Shown here piece after piece: positions 1-7,008 of a stretch of DNA of 15,212 nucleotides. Origin of the DNA: an uncultured Steroidobacteraceae bacterium (GTDB taxonomy: Bacteria > Pseudomonadota > Gammaproteobacteria > Steroidobacterales > Steroidobacteraceae); the NCBI GenBank assembly GCA_955652795.1, contig CATPBQ010000286.1, forward strand, positions 1 to 15,212. Direction: 5' to 3'. Each line of letters opens with the position of its first letter. Position 1 is the stretch's first letter. The notes beneath the pieces are model-generated. The model was not told where the DNA came from. It saw only the letters and a list, made by a program, of their open reading frames with translations, and did not search any database. Made by a program: the position numbers and the translations under genes.

Positions 1-2
1 GC

Positions 3-2411
3 CACGAGGAGTCCCTGAGCAGGGTGCCGATCAGCGTGACGGCGTTAACCCAGGAGGCGATGGACCAGAAGGGGATCAAGGACTTTCTGGACATCGCGCG
101 GTTTACGCCGGGTGTAAACATCGACAACTCCGCAACCAACGCGATTTCCATACGCGGCATCTCCTCCTCGGGCGGCGCCGGGACGACCGGCATCTATATC
201 GACGACACGCCCATTCAGATGCGCTCGGTGGGCTTCAACCCGGACGACACTCTGCCGAAGACTTTCGACCTCGAACGCGTGGAGATATTGCGCGGGCCAC
301 AGGGAACCCTGTTCGGCGCAGGTGCCGAGGGCGGGGCGGTGCGCTACATCCTGACTCAGCCCAGTGTCACCAGCACCAGCACCTACATGCGCAGCGAGGC
401 GTCCTACACCCAGTACGGCCAACCCAGCTTTGAGTTAGGAATCGCTCACGGGCAACCGCTCATCGACGGAACCCTAGGCGTGCGTGGCAGTGTGTGGTAC
501 CGGACCGATGGCGGCTGGATCAACCGCGTCGACCCGACAACGCGCGCGGTCGCGGACCACAACATCAACCGCGGCGGTACGCTGGTCGCGCGCCTGGCGG
601 CACTGTGGCAGCCAGCCGGCTCGTTCAGTGTCGCACCGAGCATTCTGTACCAGCATGCCAAGAAGGACGACGACTCGACTTACTGGCCGGCCTACTCCAA
701 CCCCGGCGCCGGGAACTTCAACACGGCCACGCCGGAGCGGATCCCGGATGACGATGAGTACTATCTGCCGGCGCTGAAGGTCCAGTGGGACCTGGGCAAG
801 AGCCAGATCATCTCCAACACCTCCTACTTCCATCGCAAGCAGCTGACCGCATATCAGGGCACCGTCTTCGACCTGGCCTACTATCAGACGGCGGGTTGGC
901 CGACCAATCCCAATACCGGCGGCCTGGGCTGCGGCCCGACCTCGACAACGCCGGTGTCGCCCTGCTCCTGGTACCCGTTGCTCGACGGCACAGGCGTGCA
1001 CCTGCCGGGGGGCTTCGGTAACTACCAGACGCCCAACATCATGACCAACACCCAGCAGGGCTATACGCAGGAGTTGCGTTGGCAGTCCACCGACGACTCC
1101 GCGAAGCTGCGCTGGACGCTGGGACTGTTCTGGCAGCTCGCCAAGGAAGGCAGCATCGAGGAGCTGAAGGACGCGCAGATCGATGCGTTCTTCACGTACC
1201 TGTATGGAGTCCCGGCAACCTCAGTGTTCGTGAACGCGAACGGCGGAGCCAACTACGGTTGCAACGGCGATGGAACCTACACGTTGATTCCGGCGTGTGA
1301 CATCTACTACAACGCCAACACGGCATTCGACCGTCAGATCGCCGGCTACGGCGAGCTGAGTTATGCATTCACCGACTGGTTCCGGGTCACGCTCGGCGAG
1401 CGCATCGCCCGGACCTCCTTCTCCCTCGACCACATCGCGGATGGTCTCGAGAACTTCAATCGCACGCCGGCGCAGGCGAGCCAGCACGAGACTCCCAACA
1501 CGCCCAAAGTCACTCTCTCGTTCCAGGTCGACCCCAAGGACCTCTTCTACGCCACCTACGCCAAGGGCTTCCGGATGGGCGGCGGCAATGCGCCGCTGCC
1601 GTCGTATTGCGACTTCGATCTCGCGGCGGCGGGCTATCCGAACGGTGCACCGCTCACGTATAAGTCCGACGCGACGCAAAGCTACGAGCTCGGGTCGAAG
1701 AACACGCTTGGACAGGTGCTGCGCATCGCGACCAGCGTCTACTACATCAAGTGGAACGCCATCCAGCAGAATGTCTATGTCGCCGGCGGCTGCGGCCTGC
1801 AATTCACTGACAACCTGGGTACGGCGGTCGCCTGGGGCGGGGACCTGCAGGCGGAGCTCGCGCTCGGCGCGCTGCACATCGATCTGGCGACCGGCTACAC
1901 CAGCGCGCGCTATACCAAGAACTCACCGGCAGACTGCAGTGCCGGTGGAATTCCGTGCAAGGCGAGCAATGGGGACGCCATTTCAGGGCAGGCCGCGATC
2001 GACTACGCGCCTGGCCTCAATCCGCCATTTACCGTGGCACTGGGGGCGGAGTACGGCTTCAAGCTCGGCCAGCGTGATGCCTTCGTGCGTGCCGACTGGG
2101 AGTACCAGAGCCGCAATCCCTGGCCGTCCACGCTGCAGAATCCCAATGACGTGGCGCAGTACAACCCCAACACGTATACGCTGCCTTCGACGAGCTTCAC
2201 ATCGATACGCGCGGGCGTGAATATGGGCGACTGGCAGGTCGCGGTTTTCGTCGACAACCTGTTCGATTCCCACACCCTCGCCAACTACGCGTTGGGACAG
2301 GTGGATCCCTACAACCCCGCCGGATCACCCACGGTGCAGCAGAACCACTACATCTACCGCCCGCGCAGCCTGGGCCTCACCGCGACCTGGCGGCTGGGCC
2401 CGGGACACTAG
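3..2411 (+). CDS. TonB-dependent receptor, 5'-truncated by window edge
   Basis: This is an outer-membrane, TonB-energised uptake channel; the substrate cannot be read from the sequence. The frame is open to the first base, so the start, signal peptide and TonB box lie upstream. The GTG at 24 is an internal valine: the preceding codons read HEESLSR and continue into VPISVTAL, the usual entry into the plug domain. Plug motifs follow, including SIRGI and, at about fragment residues 97-115, RGPQGTLFGAGAEGGAVRY. The rest is a large beta-barrel with family motifs YATYAKGFRMGGGN, YELGSKNTL and FVDNLFDS. About 802 residues are visible, so roughly 40 or more are missing. The protein ends ATWRLGPGH rather than in the usual C-terminal phenylalanine. 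Eight cysteines lie in probable extracellular loops, mostly as close pairs. The Rieske gene starts 18 bases downstream, so co-transcription is likely. The family call is certain; the substrate is unknown. Confidence 0.95.
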   Translation, partial: HEESLSRVPISVTALTQEAMDQKGIKDFLDIARFTPGVNIDNSATNAISIRGISSSGGAGTTGIYIDDTPIQMRSVGFNPDDTLPKTFDLERVEILRGPQGTLFGAGAEGGAVRYILTQPSVTSTSTYMRSEASYTQYGQPSFELGIAHGQPLIDGTLGVRGSVWYRTDGGWINRVDPTTRAVADHNINRGGTLVARLAALWQPAGSFSVAPSILYQHAKKDDDSTYWPAYSNPGAGNFNTATPERIPDDDEYYLPALKVQWDLGKSQIISNTSYFHRKQLTAYQGTVFDLAYYQTAGWPTNPNTGGLGCGPTSTTPVSPCSWYPLLDGTGVHLPGGFGNYQTPNIMTNTQQGYTQELRWQSTDDSAKLRWTLGLFWQLAKEGSIEELKDAQIDAFFTYLYGVPATSVFVNANGGANYGCNGDGTYTLIPACDIYYNANTAFDRQIAGYGELSYAFTDWFRVTLGERIARTSFSLDHIADGLENFNRTPAQASQHETPNTPKVTLSFQVDPKDLFYATYAKGFRMGGGNAPLPSYCDFDLAAAGYPNGAPLTYKSDATQSYELGSKNTLGQVLRIATSVYYIKWNAIQQNVYVAGGCGLQFTDNLGTAVAWGGDLQAELALGALHIDLATGYTSARYTKNSPADCSAGGIPCKASNGDAISGQAAIDYAPGLNPPFTVALGAEYGFKLGQRDAFVRADWEYQSRNPWPSTLQNPNDVAQYNPNTYTLPSTSFTSIRAGVNMGDWQVAVFVDNLFDSHTLANYALGQVDPYNPAGSPTVQQNHYIYRPRSLGLTATWRLGPGH

Positions 2412-2429
2412 CGCGCGCGGCTTACGGCC

Positions 2430-3698
2430 ATGTCTGGCGGGCGAGCGAACAGCACGGTGGGGGAAGGCGGCGTTTTGCGTGCGGCACCGGGGCCGTGGGC
2501 CAGCGATCGGTGTGCCCAGGCGATCGCGGCCCAGCGTCCCGGTCACGCGCTCAGCCGCGAGCTCTACTGCAATGCGGACCTGTTTGAGCGCGAGGTGCAG
2601 CGGCTGATCCTGCGCCACTGGCATTGCGCGGGACACCAGAGCCAGGTGCGCGAGCCGGGGGATTTCTTCACCATCGACATCTGCGGCGAGTCACTCATCA
2701 TCGTGTGCGCTCAAGACCGTCGGGTCCACGCACTGCACAACGTGTGCCGGCATCGCGGCTCACGCGTGTGCACGGAGCCGGCGGGACACGCCCGCGGCGG
2801 CATGTTCGTCTGCCCATACCACGCCTGGAGCTACGGCCTCGACGGGGGTTTGCGCGCCGCGCGCCACATGCCGGCCGGGTTCGATCGCTCGGCGTACGGC
2901 CTGAAACCACTACATACGAAGGTCATGGACGGCCTGATCTTCGTGTCATTGGCCGAAACGCCCCTCGGGCTCGAGCACGTCGAGGCGGCGCTCGCCGGGT
3001 CCGCGCGCATCTACGGCTGGGCGCAGGCGAAGGTGGCTCATCGTGCGACTTATGCCGTCAATGCCAACTGGAAGCTTGCGGTAGAGAACTACATGGAGTG
3101 CTACCACTGTGGTCCGGCCCACGCGGAGTACTCGAGGTTCCATCTGTACGCGCGACCGGCCGCGCTCAACCGGGAAGCCGACGAGCGTGTCCGGCAGCGG
3201 GCGCGCACGCTCGGTCTTACGATCGAGGAACTCGACCGCTGGGGCCTGAACGCGCGCCCGGGCCAGGAGGCGGCCGGCAGCGTGCGTTCCGCACTCGCCG
3301 ACGGTGCGGTCAGCGGCAGCGAGGACGGCCGGCCGCTCGCGCCCCTCATGGGGCAGTTTCCCGACTATGACGGCGGTGTGACGTTTTTCGACGTCGGGTT
3401 GACCAGCAGCTTCCTCGCCTACCCGGATCACGGGCTGATCTACCGGTTCATTCCCAGGACCGTGCACAGCACCGATATGGAAGTCATCTGGCTCGTGCGG
3501 GACGATGCGCGGATCAGTGTCGACTACGACCTCGAGCGGCTGACCTGGTTGTGGAAAGTCACGAGCGTGGCTGACAAGCGCATCATCGAGCTGAATCAGC
3601 AGGGCATCAACTCGCGCTTCTACGAGCCCGGCCCGTATAGTCCGATGGAGCAGCATACCCGGCACTTCGTCGAGTGGGTTCTTGCCGAATTGCGCTGA
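2430..3698 (+). CDS. Rieske non-heme iron oxygenase, alpha (catalytic) subunit
   Basis: This is the catalytic subunit of a Rieske-type ring-hydroxylating or demethylating oxygenase (422 residues, the usual size). The [2Fe-2S] ligands are visible: C106 and H108 in CRHRG, and C128 and H131 in CPYH. The mononuclear iron site is NWKLAVENYMECYHCGPAH, with H226 and H231, bridging E223, and probably D382 in VADKRIIELNQQG as the third ligand. The set is complete, so the enzyme looks active. The ENY-x-ECYHC-x-x-AH form resembles the large COG4638 group, which includes glycine betaine/choline-type monooxygenases as well as aromatic dioxygenases, so the substrate is open. No ferredoxin, reductase or beta subunit is in the window; electrons must come from another locus. 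There is no clear Shine-Dalgarno before the ATG, and about 38 non-conserved residues precede the LSRELY start of homology, so a later start is possible. Confidence 0.93.
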   Translation: MSGGRANSTVGEGGVLRAAPGPWASDRCAQAIAAQRPGHALSRELYCNADLFEREVQRLILRHWHCAGHQSQVREPGDFFTIDICGESLIIVCAQDRRVHALHNVCRHRGSRVCTEPAGHARGGMFVCPYHAWSYGLDGGLRAARHMPAGFDRSAYGLKPLHTKVMDGLIFVSLAETPLGLEHVEAALAGSARIYGWAQAKVAHRATYAVNANWKLAVENYMECYHCGPAHAEYSRFHLYARPAALNREADERVRQRARTLGLTIEELDRWGLNARPGQEAAGSVRSALADGAVSGSEDGRPLAPLMGQFPDYDGGVTFFDVGLTSSFLAYPDHGLIYRFIPRTVHSTDMEVIWLVRDDARISVDYDLERLTWLWKVTSVADKRIIELNQQGINSRFYEPGPYSPMEQHTRHFVEWVLAELR

Positions 3699-3738
3699 GG
3701 TGCGCAGCGCGCGCTAACGGTGGTACCGTGGCGGCCGC

Positions 3739-5367
3739 ATGCCACCAGGCGACACACCCGCCGCCGCCGCCGGAGCGCAGTCCCGCGCTGAAAGACTGAA
3801 CACCAGGGCTGCCGGGGTCGTCGGACTCGCGGTGCTCTGCAGCCGCGTGCTGGGACTGGCACGCGAGCAGATCTTCGCGGCGCTGTTTGGCGGCGGGCGC
3901 GTCATGGACGCGTTCACCATCGCCTTTCGCATACCGAACCTGCTGCGCGACCTGTTCGCGGAGGGCGCGCTGTCCACCGCGTTCGTCACAGTGTTCACCC
4001 GCACCGCGGCGCTGGAAGATGACGCCGCCGCCTGGCGGCTCGCCGATAAGGTGGCAACCCTTAGCGCCGTCTTCTTGAGCGCGATCACCGTGCTGGGGAT
4101 CATTACGGCGCCCTGGCTGGTGGCCGCACTGGCGCCCGGCTTCGATCCCGGCAAGGCGGCGCTCACCGTAACCCTCACCAGGGTCATGTACCCGTTCATC
4201 CTGCTGGTGTCGCTCGCCGCGCTGGTCATGGGCATGCTGAACGCGCGCAACGTGTTCGGCATTCCGGCGATGGCGTCGAGCTTCTTCAATCTCGGCTCGA
4301 TCATCGCCGGGGTGTTGCTCGGCTACTGGCTCGATCCGCACTTCGGAACGCGCGCGATTCTGGGACTCGCCATCGGTACCCTGATCGGCGGCGCGCTGCA
4401 GCTTGTGGTGCAACTGCCGGTGCTGCGCCGCGCGGGCTACGCGTTTCACGCGGATTTTCGCTGGCGCGACCCGGGTGTGCGCGCGATCCTGCACCTGATG
4501 GGGCCGTCGGTGATCGCCGCGAGCACCACCCAGGTGAACGTGCTGGTCAACTCGGTGTTCGCCTCGCAGCTCGGCGACGGCCCGACATTCTGGCTGACGG
4601 TGGCGTTTCGCCTGATGCAGCTGCCGCTGGGAGTCTTCGGCGTCGCGCTCGGCACCGTCGCGCTGCCGCTGCTGGCGCGCATGGCGGCGACCGGCAACAC
4701 CGAGGCGTTTCGCAGCGAGCTGGCGCGCGGCATGCGGCTCGCGTTTCTGATGACCATCCCGGCGAGCGTCGGTCTCATGGTGCTCGCCGAGCCCATCATC
4801 TCGGTGCTCTACCAGCACGGCCGTTTCGGGGCTCGCGAGACGGCGGAATCCGCGGCTGCGCTGCGCTTCTACGCCATCGGGCTGTGCGGCTACGCGGCGC
4901 TCAAGGTGCTGGTGAACGCCTTCTACGCGCTCGACCGCCGCAAGACACCGATGGTGGTCAGTTTTGTCGCGGTGGCTCTCAACCTGCTGTTGAACTGGAT
5001 CTTCACCGTACATTTCGGCTGGGGGCATCGCGGGCTGGCGTTCTCCACCGCCTGCGTAGCCACCACTAACTTCCTCATTCTGTACCTCCTCATGCGCTCA
5101 TACCTCGGGCGCCTGGAATCGCGAGCGATGCTGGCGCTGCTGTGGAAAGTGGCGCTGGCCTCGGCCGTGCTCCTGGGTATTTCCTGGGCGGGCGCGCATT
5201 GGCTGCTCGCGGACTGGGCGGTGCAGCACTTCTGGCCGAAGTGCGTGAGCCTCGTCCTTGTCATCGCCACCGGCGCTGCCGCGTTCTTCTTCTGTGCCAA
5301 TGCGCTTGGGATCGGCGAAGTCCACGAGATTGCCCGCGCCGTGCGCCGCAGGTTGCGTCGCGCCTGA
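3739..5367 (+). CDS. murJ: Lipid II flippase MurJ (MviN)
   Basis: MurJ flips undecaprenyl-linked lipid II across the inner membrane for peptidoglycan synthesis. The 542-residue product is almost all membrane segments. The family signature is clear: SRVLGLAREQIFAALFGGG, then DAFTIAFRIPNLLRDLFAEG. Residues R36, R42, D57 and R70 match E. coli R18, R24, D39 and R52 with a constant offset of 18. R291 in FRLMQLPLGVFGVALGT sits where E. coli R270 is expected. The later YQHGRF and NAFYALDRRKTP motifs are also typical. The N-terminus is about 18 residues longer than in E. coli and is rich in Ala and Pro; no ATG, GTG or TTG occurs between the ATG at 3739 and the conserved region, so this start is retained despite a weak ribosome site. 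The common neighbours ribF, ileS, lspA and rpsT are absent. A 40-base gap separates it from the Rieske gene. Essential in most bacteria. Confidence 0.97.
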   Translation: MPPGDTPAAAAGAQSRAERLNTRAAGVVGLAVLCSRVLGLAREQIFAALFGGGRVMDAFTIAFRIPNLLRDLFAEGALSTAFVTVFTRTAALEDDAAAWRLADKVATLSAVFLSAITVLGIITAPWLVAALAPGFDPGKAALTVTLTRVMYPFILLVSLAALVMGMLNARNVFGIPAMASSFFNLGSIIAGVLLGYWLDPHFGTRAILGLAIGTLIGGALQLVVQLPVLRRAGYAFHADFRWRDPGVRAILHLMGPSVIAASTTQVNVLVNSVFASQLGDGPTFWLTVAFRLMQLPLGVFGVALGTVALPLLARMAATGNTEAFRSELARGMRLAFLMTIPASVGLMVLAEPIISVLYQHGRFGARETAESAAALRFYAIGLCGYAALKVLVNAFYALDRRKTPMVVSFVAVALNLLLNWIFTVHFGWGHRGLAFSTACVATTNFLILYLLMRSYLGRLESRAMLALLWKVALASAVLLGISWAGAHWLLADWAVQHFWPKCVSLVLVIATGAAAFFFCANALGIGEVHEIARAVRRRLRRA

Positions 5368-5411
5368 GTACCTGAGCGGGTGATGCCCGGCCCGATCCCG
5401 GCGCCGGCGAA

Positions 5412-5433
5412 GCCGGCGGTGTGTGCCGCCGGC
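5412..5433 (+). other. Perfect GC hairpin downstream of murJ
   Basis: An 8-base perfect inverted repeat (GCCGGCGG / CCGCCGGC) encloses a TGTGTG loop, 44 bases after the murJ stop. No T-run follows, so it is not a canonical intrinsic terminator. It may mark the 3' end of the murJ transcript or stabilise it. The folding is seen in the sequence; the function is inferred. Confidence 0.5.
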
Positions 5434-5455
5434 CGCATTCAGTATCAATTCAGCC

Positions 5456-5461
5456 AAAGGA
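5456..5461 (+). promoter_or_regulatory. Ribosome binding site that sets the outer-membrane protein start
   Basis: AAAGGA lies 4 bases before the ATG at 5466 and 7 bases before the adjacent ATG at 5469. This places the start at one of these two codons, directly before a signal peptide, instead of at upstream in-frame codons inside the GC hairpin region. Confidence 0.6.
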
Positions 5462-5465
5462 CCGG

Positions 5466-6128
5466 ATGATGCAACACATGAAGCCGTACATTCGCATACT
5501 CGCGCCCCTGGCACTGTTGGGTGGTGGCGCACCGGCGTTCGCGCAGGTGTATCAGTACCCGCCCGCGCGCCCGCTGCAGTGGTTCATCGACGGCGGCGCA
5601 AGCATCACGCAAGGACGCACCGCGGACTTTCTCGACAGCGGCTGGAGCATTGGCACCGGATTCACCCTGCGACCGGTTCCAGGGCAGCCGTTCATGCTGC
5701 GGGCGGATCTCAATTACAGCCGCTACAGCGCCACCAACCAGCTCATCTCGCTCGGTCAGGCCGTGAACCAGACACAGGTCGACAATGGTTCCGGCCAGAC
5801 GGTCACCGCGTTTCTGAACGGGGTACTGGAGGCACCGGTCAGCGCCTGGGCGCGTTTCTACGCCACCGGCGGGGTGGGACTGGGGTATCGCCGCATCGAA
5901 CTCACCCAGAATGGCTTCCTGTGCGACCCCTTCTTCTGTGGGTCGGGCTTCGGGCGCAACTCGGTGGTGGCGAGTGAAGGCACGACGCGCTTCGCGTGGA
6001 ATGCGGGCGTCGGTGTGGACTTCGCGCTGCCGGCCGGTCAGTCCTGGTTCGTCGAGGCGCGCTACGAGCGCATCGAGACCCAGGAGCCGACGGAGTTCAT
6101 CCCGATCCGCTTCGGCTTGCGCTTTTAA
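5466..6128 (+). CDS. Small outer-membrane beta-barrel protein, function unknown
   Basis: This is a predicted exported protein of 220 residues. Residues 1-26 form a signal peptide: a basic start MMQHMKPYIR, a hydrophobic core, and an AFA cleavage site before QVYQY. The mature part is rich in alternating aromatic and glycine residues (FIDGGASI, WSIGTGFTLRP, FYATGGVGLGYRRIEL, WFVEARYERI) and ends in FGLRF. A terminal phenylalanine is the usual signal for insertion by the BAM machinery. The pattern fits an 8-strand OmpA/OmpW-like or DUF-type porin fold. A cysteine pair, CDPFFC, lies in a probable outer loop. The start is ATG 5466 or the next codon at 5469, chosen because AAAGGA stands just upstream. 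The gene converges on hutG, and the two stop codons overlap. I cannot name a function; membership in a general outer-membrane beta-barrel family is as far as the sequence goes. Confidence 0.8.
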   Translation: MMQHMKPYIRILAPLALLGGGAPAFAQVYQYPPARPLQWFIDGGASITQGRTADFLDSGWSIGTGFTLRPVPGQPFMLRADLNYSRYSATNQLISLGQAVNQTQVDNGSGQTVTAFLNGVLEAPVSAWARFYATGGVGLGYRRIELTQNGFLCDPFFCGSGFGRNSVVASEGTTRFAWNAGVGVDFALPAGQSWFVEARYERIETQEPTEFIPIRFGLRF

Positions 6129-6952
6129 GTCGCAAACCCGATGCACGCCGTGAGGATTCGCTCCAGCACGGCGCGCATCGGGGCGGCGAATCCCTCATCC
6201 CACGCGCACGGCCAGTTAGCCTCGTCGAGGGCGCCGGCCGGCTCGCGCAGGTAACCGCGGCACGCGAGCTCCATCTGCACGGCATGCACGCCGTCCTGCG
6301 GGCAACCGTAGTGGCGGGTCGTGTAGCCGCCTTTGAAGCGACCGTTGGTAACGCGCGAGAAATCCGTCGCATCACACAGCCGTTCGATGCGCTGCGTCAG
6401 CGAGGCAGCGCAGCTCGCGCCGGAGAAACTGCCGAGGTTGAAGTGAGGCAGTGTGCCCGCGAACAGACGCGGGACGGCTGAGCGGATCGAGTGACAGTCG
6501 TACAGCACCAGCACCGGGTGCATGCGGCGCAGCCGCGCGATCTCCTCTTCTATGGCGCGGTGATACGGCTCGAAGTACTCGCGCCGGCGCGCGCTGATCT
6601 CCCCGGGCGGGGGCGCACACCCGGCGCGGTACAGGGGCTCGCCGTCGAAGGTGGTGGTGGGACATAGCTCGGTGGTGGCCTGTCCGGGGTAGAGCGACGC
6701 GCCCGACGGGTCACGATTCGGATCGATGACGGTGCGCGACACGCCGGTGCGCACGATGCTTGCGCCCAGGTCCCCGGCAAACCCGTACAGGCGCTCGATC
6801 CACCAGTCGGTATCCTTGCGCGCCAGCCACGGGGAGGCGAGTTGCGCTTCGATGGCGCCCGGTATGCTGGTCCCGGTGTGCGGCATGCACAGCAGCAGGG
6901 GTGCCGAGCCGCGCCGCACGGTGAGCCATGGGGCTGAGGACTCCTCGATCAT
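6125..6952 (-). CDS. hutG: N-formylglutamate amidohydrolase HutG
   Basis: HutG hydrolyses N-formyl-L-glutamate to glutamate and formate, the last step of the five-enzyme histidine degradation route; it is cytoplasmic. The 275-residue product carries the family blocks in order: PHTGT (24-28), DTDWWIERLY (47-56), IDPNRDPSGASLYPGQ (76-91), LCPTTTFDGEPLY (97-108), DCHSIRS (152-158), NGRFKGGYTTRHYG (203-216) and HAVQMEL (223-229). Histidine and acidic residues in the PHTGT, DCHS and HAVQMEL blocks are the likely metal and catalytic residues, by analogy with the family. The ATG at 6952 is chosen because a perfect AGGAGGT stands 9 bases upstream on the minus strand; the in-frame ATG at 6994 and TTG at 6997 lack such a site. 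The gene diverges from hutF, the preceding enzyme of the pathway. Its TAA stop shares bases with the stop of the outer-membrane protein gene on the other strand. Confidence 0.96.
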   Translation of the reverse strand: MIEESSAPWLTVRRGSAPLLLCMPHTGTSIPGAIEAQLASPWLARKDTDWWIERLYGFAGDLGASIVRTGVSRTVIDPNRDPSGASLYPGQATTELCPTTTFDGEPLYRAGCAPPPGEISARRREYFEPYHRAIEEEIARLRRMHPVLVLYDCHSIRSAVPRLFAGTLPHFNLGSFSGASCAASLTQRIERLCDATDFSRVTNGRFKGGYTTRHYGCPQDGVHAVQMELACRGYLREPAGALDEANWPCAWDEGFAAPMRAVLERILTACIGFAT

Positions 6953-6961
6953 CGGGGCCGA

Positions 6962-6968
6962 ACCTCCT
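6962..6968 (-). promoter_or_regulatory. Shine-Dalgarno site of hutG
   Basis: Read on the minus strand, this is AGGAGGT, a full match to the 16S rRNA tail, 9 bases before the ATG at 6952. It decides the hutG start against the longer upstream alternatives. Confidence 0.85.
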
Positions 6969-6995
6969 ACAGCTGCGTCGTCCTGGCCAATCATC

Positions 6996-7001
6996 AATAA
7001 T
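6996..7001 (+). promoter_or_regulatory. Possible -10 element of hutF
   Basis: AATAAT matches TATAAT at five of six positions and stands in the only AT-rich stretch of the hutG-hutF gap. Transcription from it would begin about 7 bases downstream, at or next to the ATG at 7009. No convincing -35 hexamer is seen 16-18 bases upstream. This is weak evidence from sequence matching only. Confidence 0.3.
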
Positions 7002-7008
7002 GTACGCC

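Noticed and set aside
3692..3729. Terminator between the Rieske gene and murJ
   Set aside because: Only weak 5-base stems (GCGCT/AGCGC and ACGGT/ACCGT) are found, with no T-run; these are expected by chance at this GC content.
3607..5028. 473-codon open frame on the minus strand opposite murJ
   Set aside because: It is highly charged, low-complexity Arg/Gln/His/Glu sequence typical of the antisense frame of a GC-rich gene; murJ motifs on the plus strand are unambiguous.
6953..6997. Longer hutG starting at ATG 6994 or TTG 6997
   Set aside because: Neither has a ribosome site, and the extra 14-15 residues are not family-like; ATG 6952 has AGGAGGT at good spacing.
6928..7008. Longer hutF starting at 6928
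   Set aside because: It would cover the hutG start and add residues not found in the family; homology begins at MTSLWFE.
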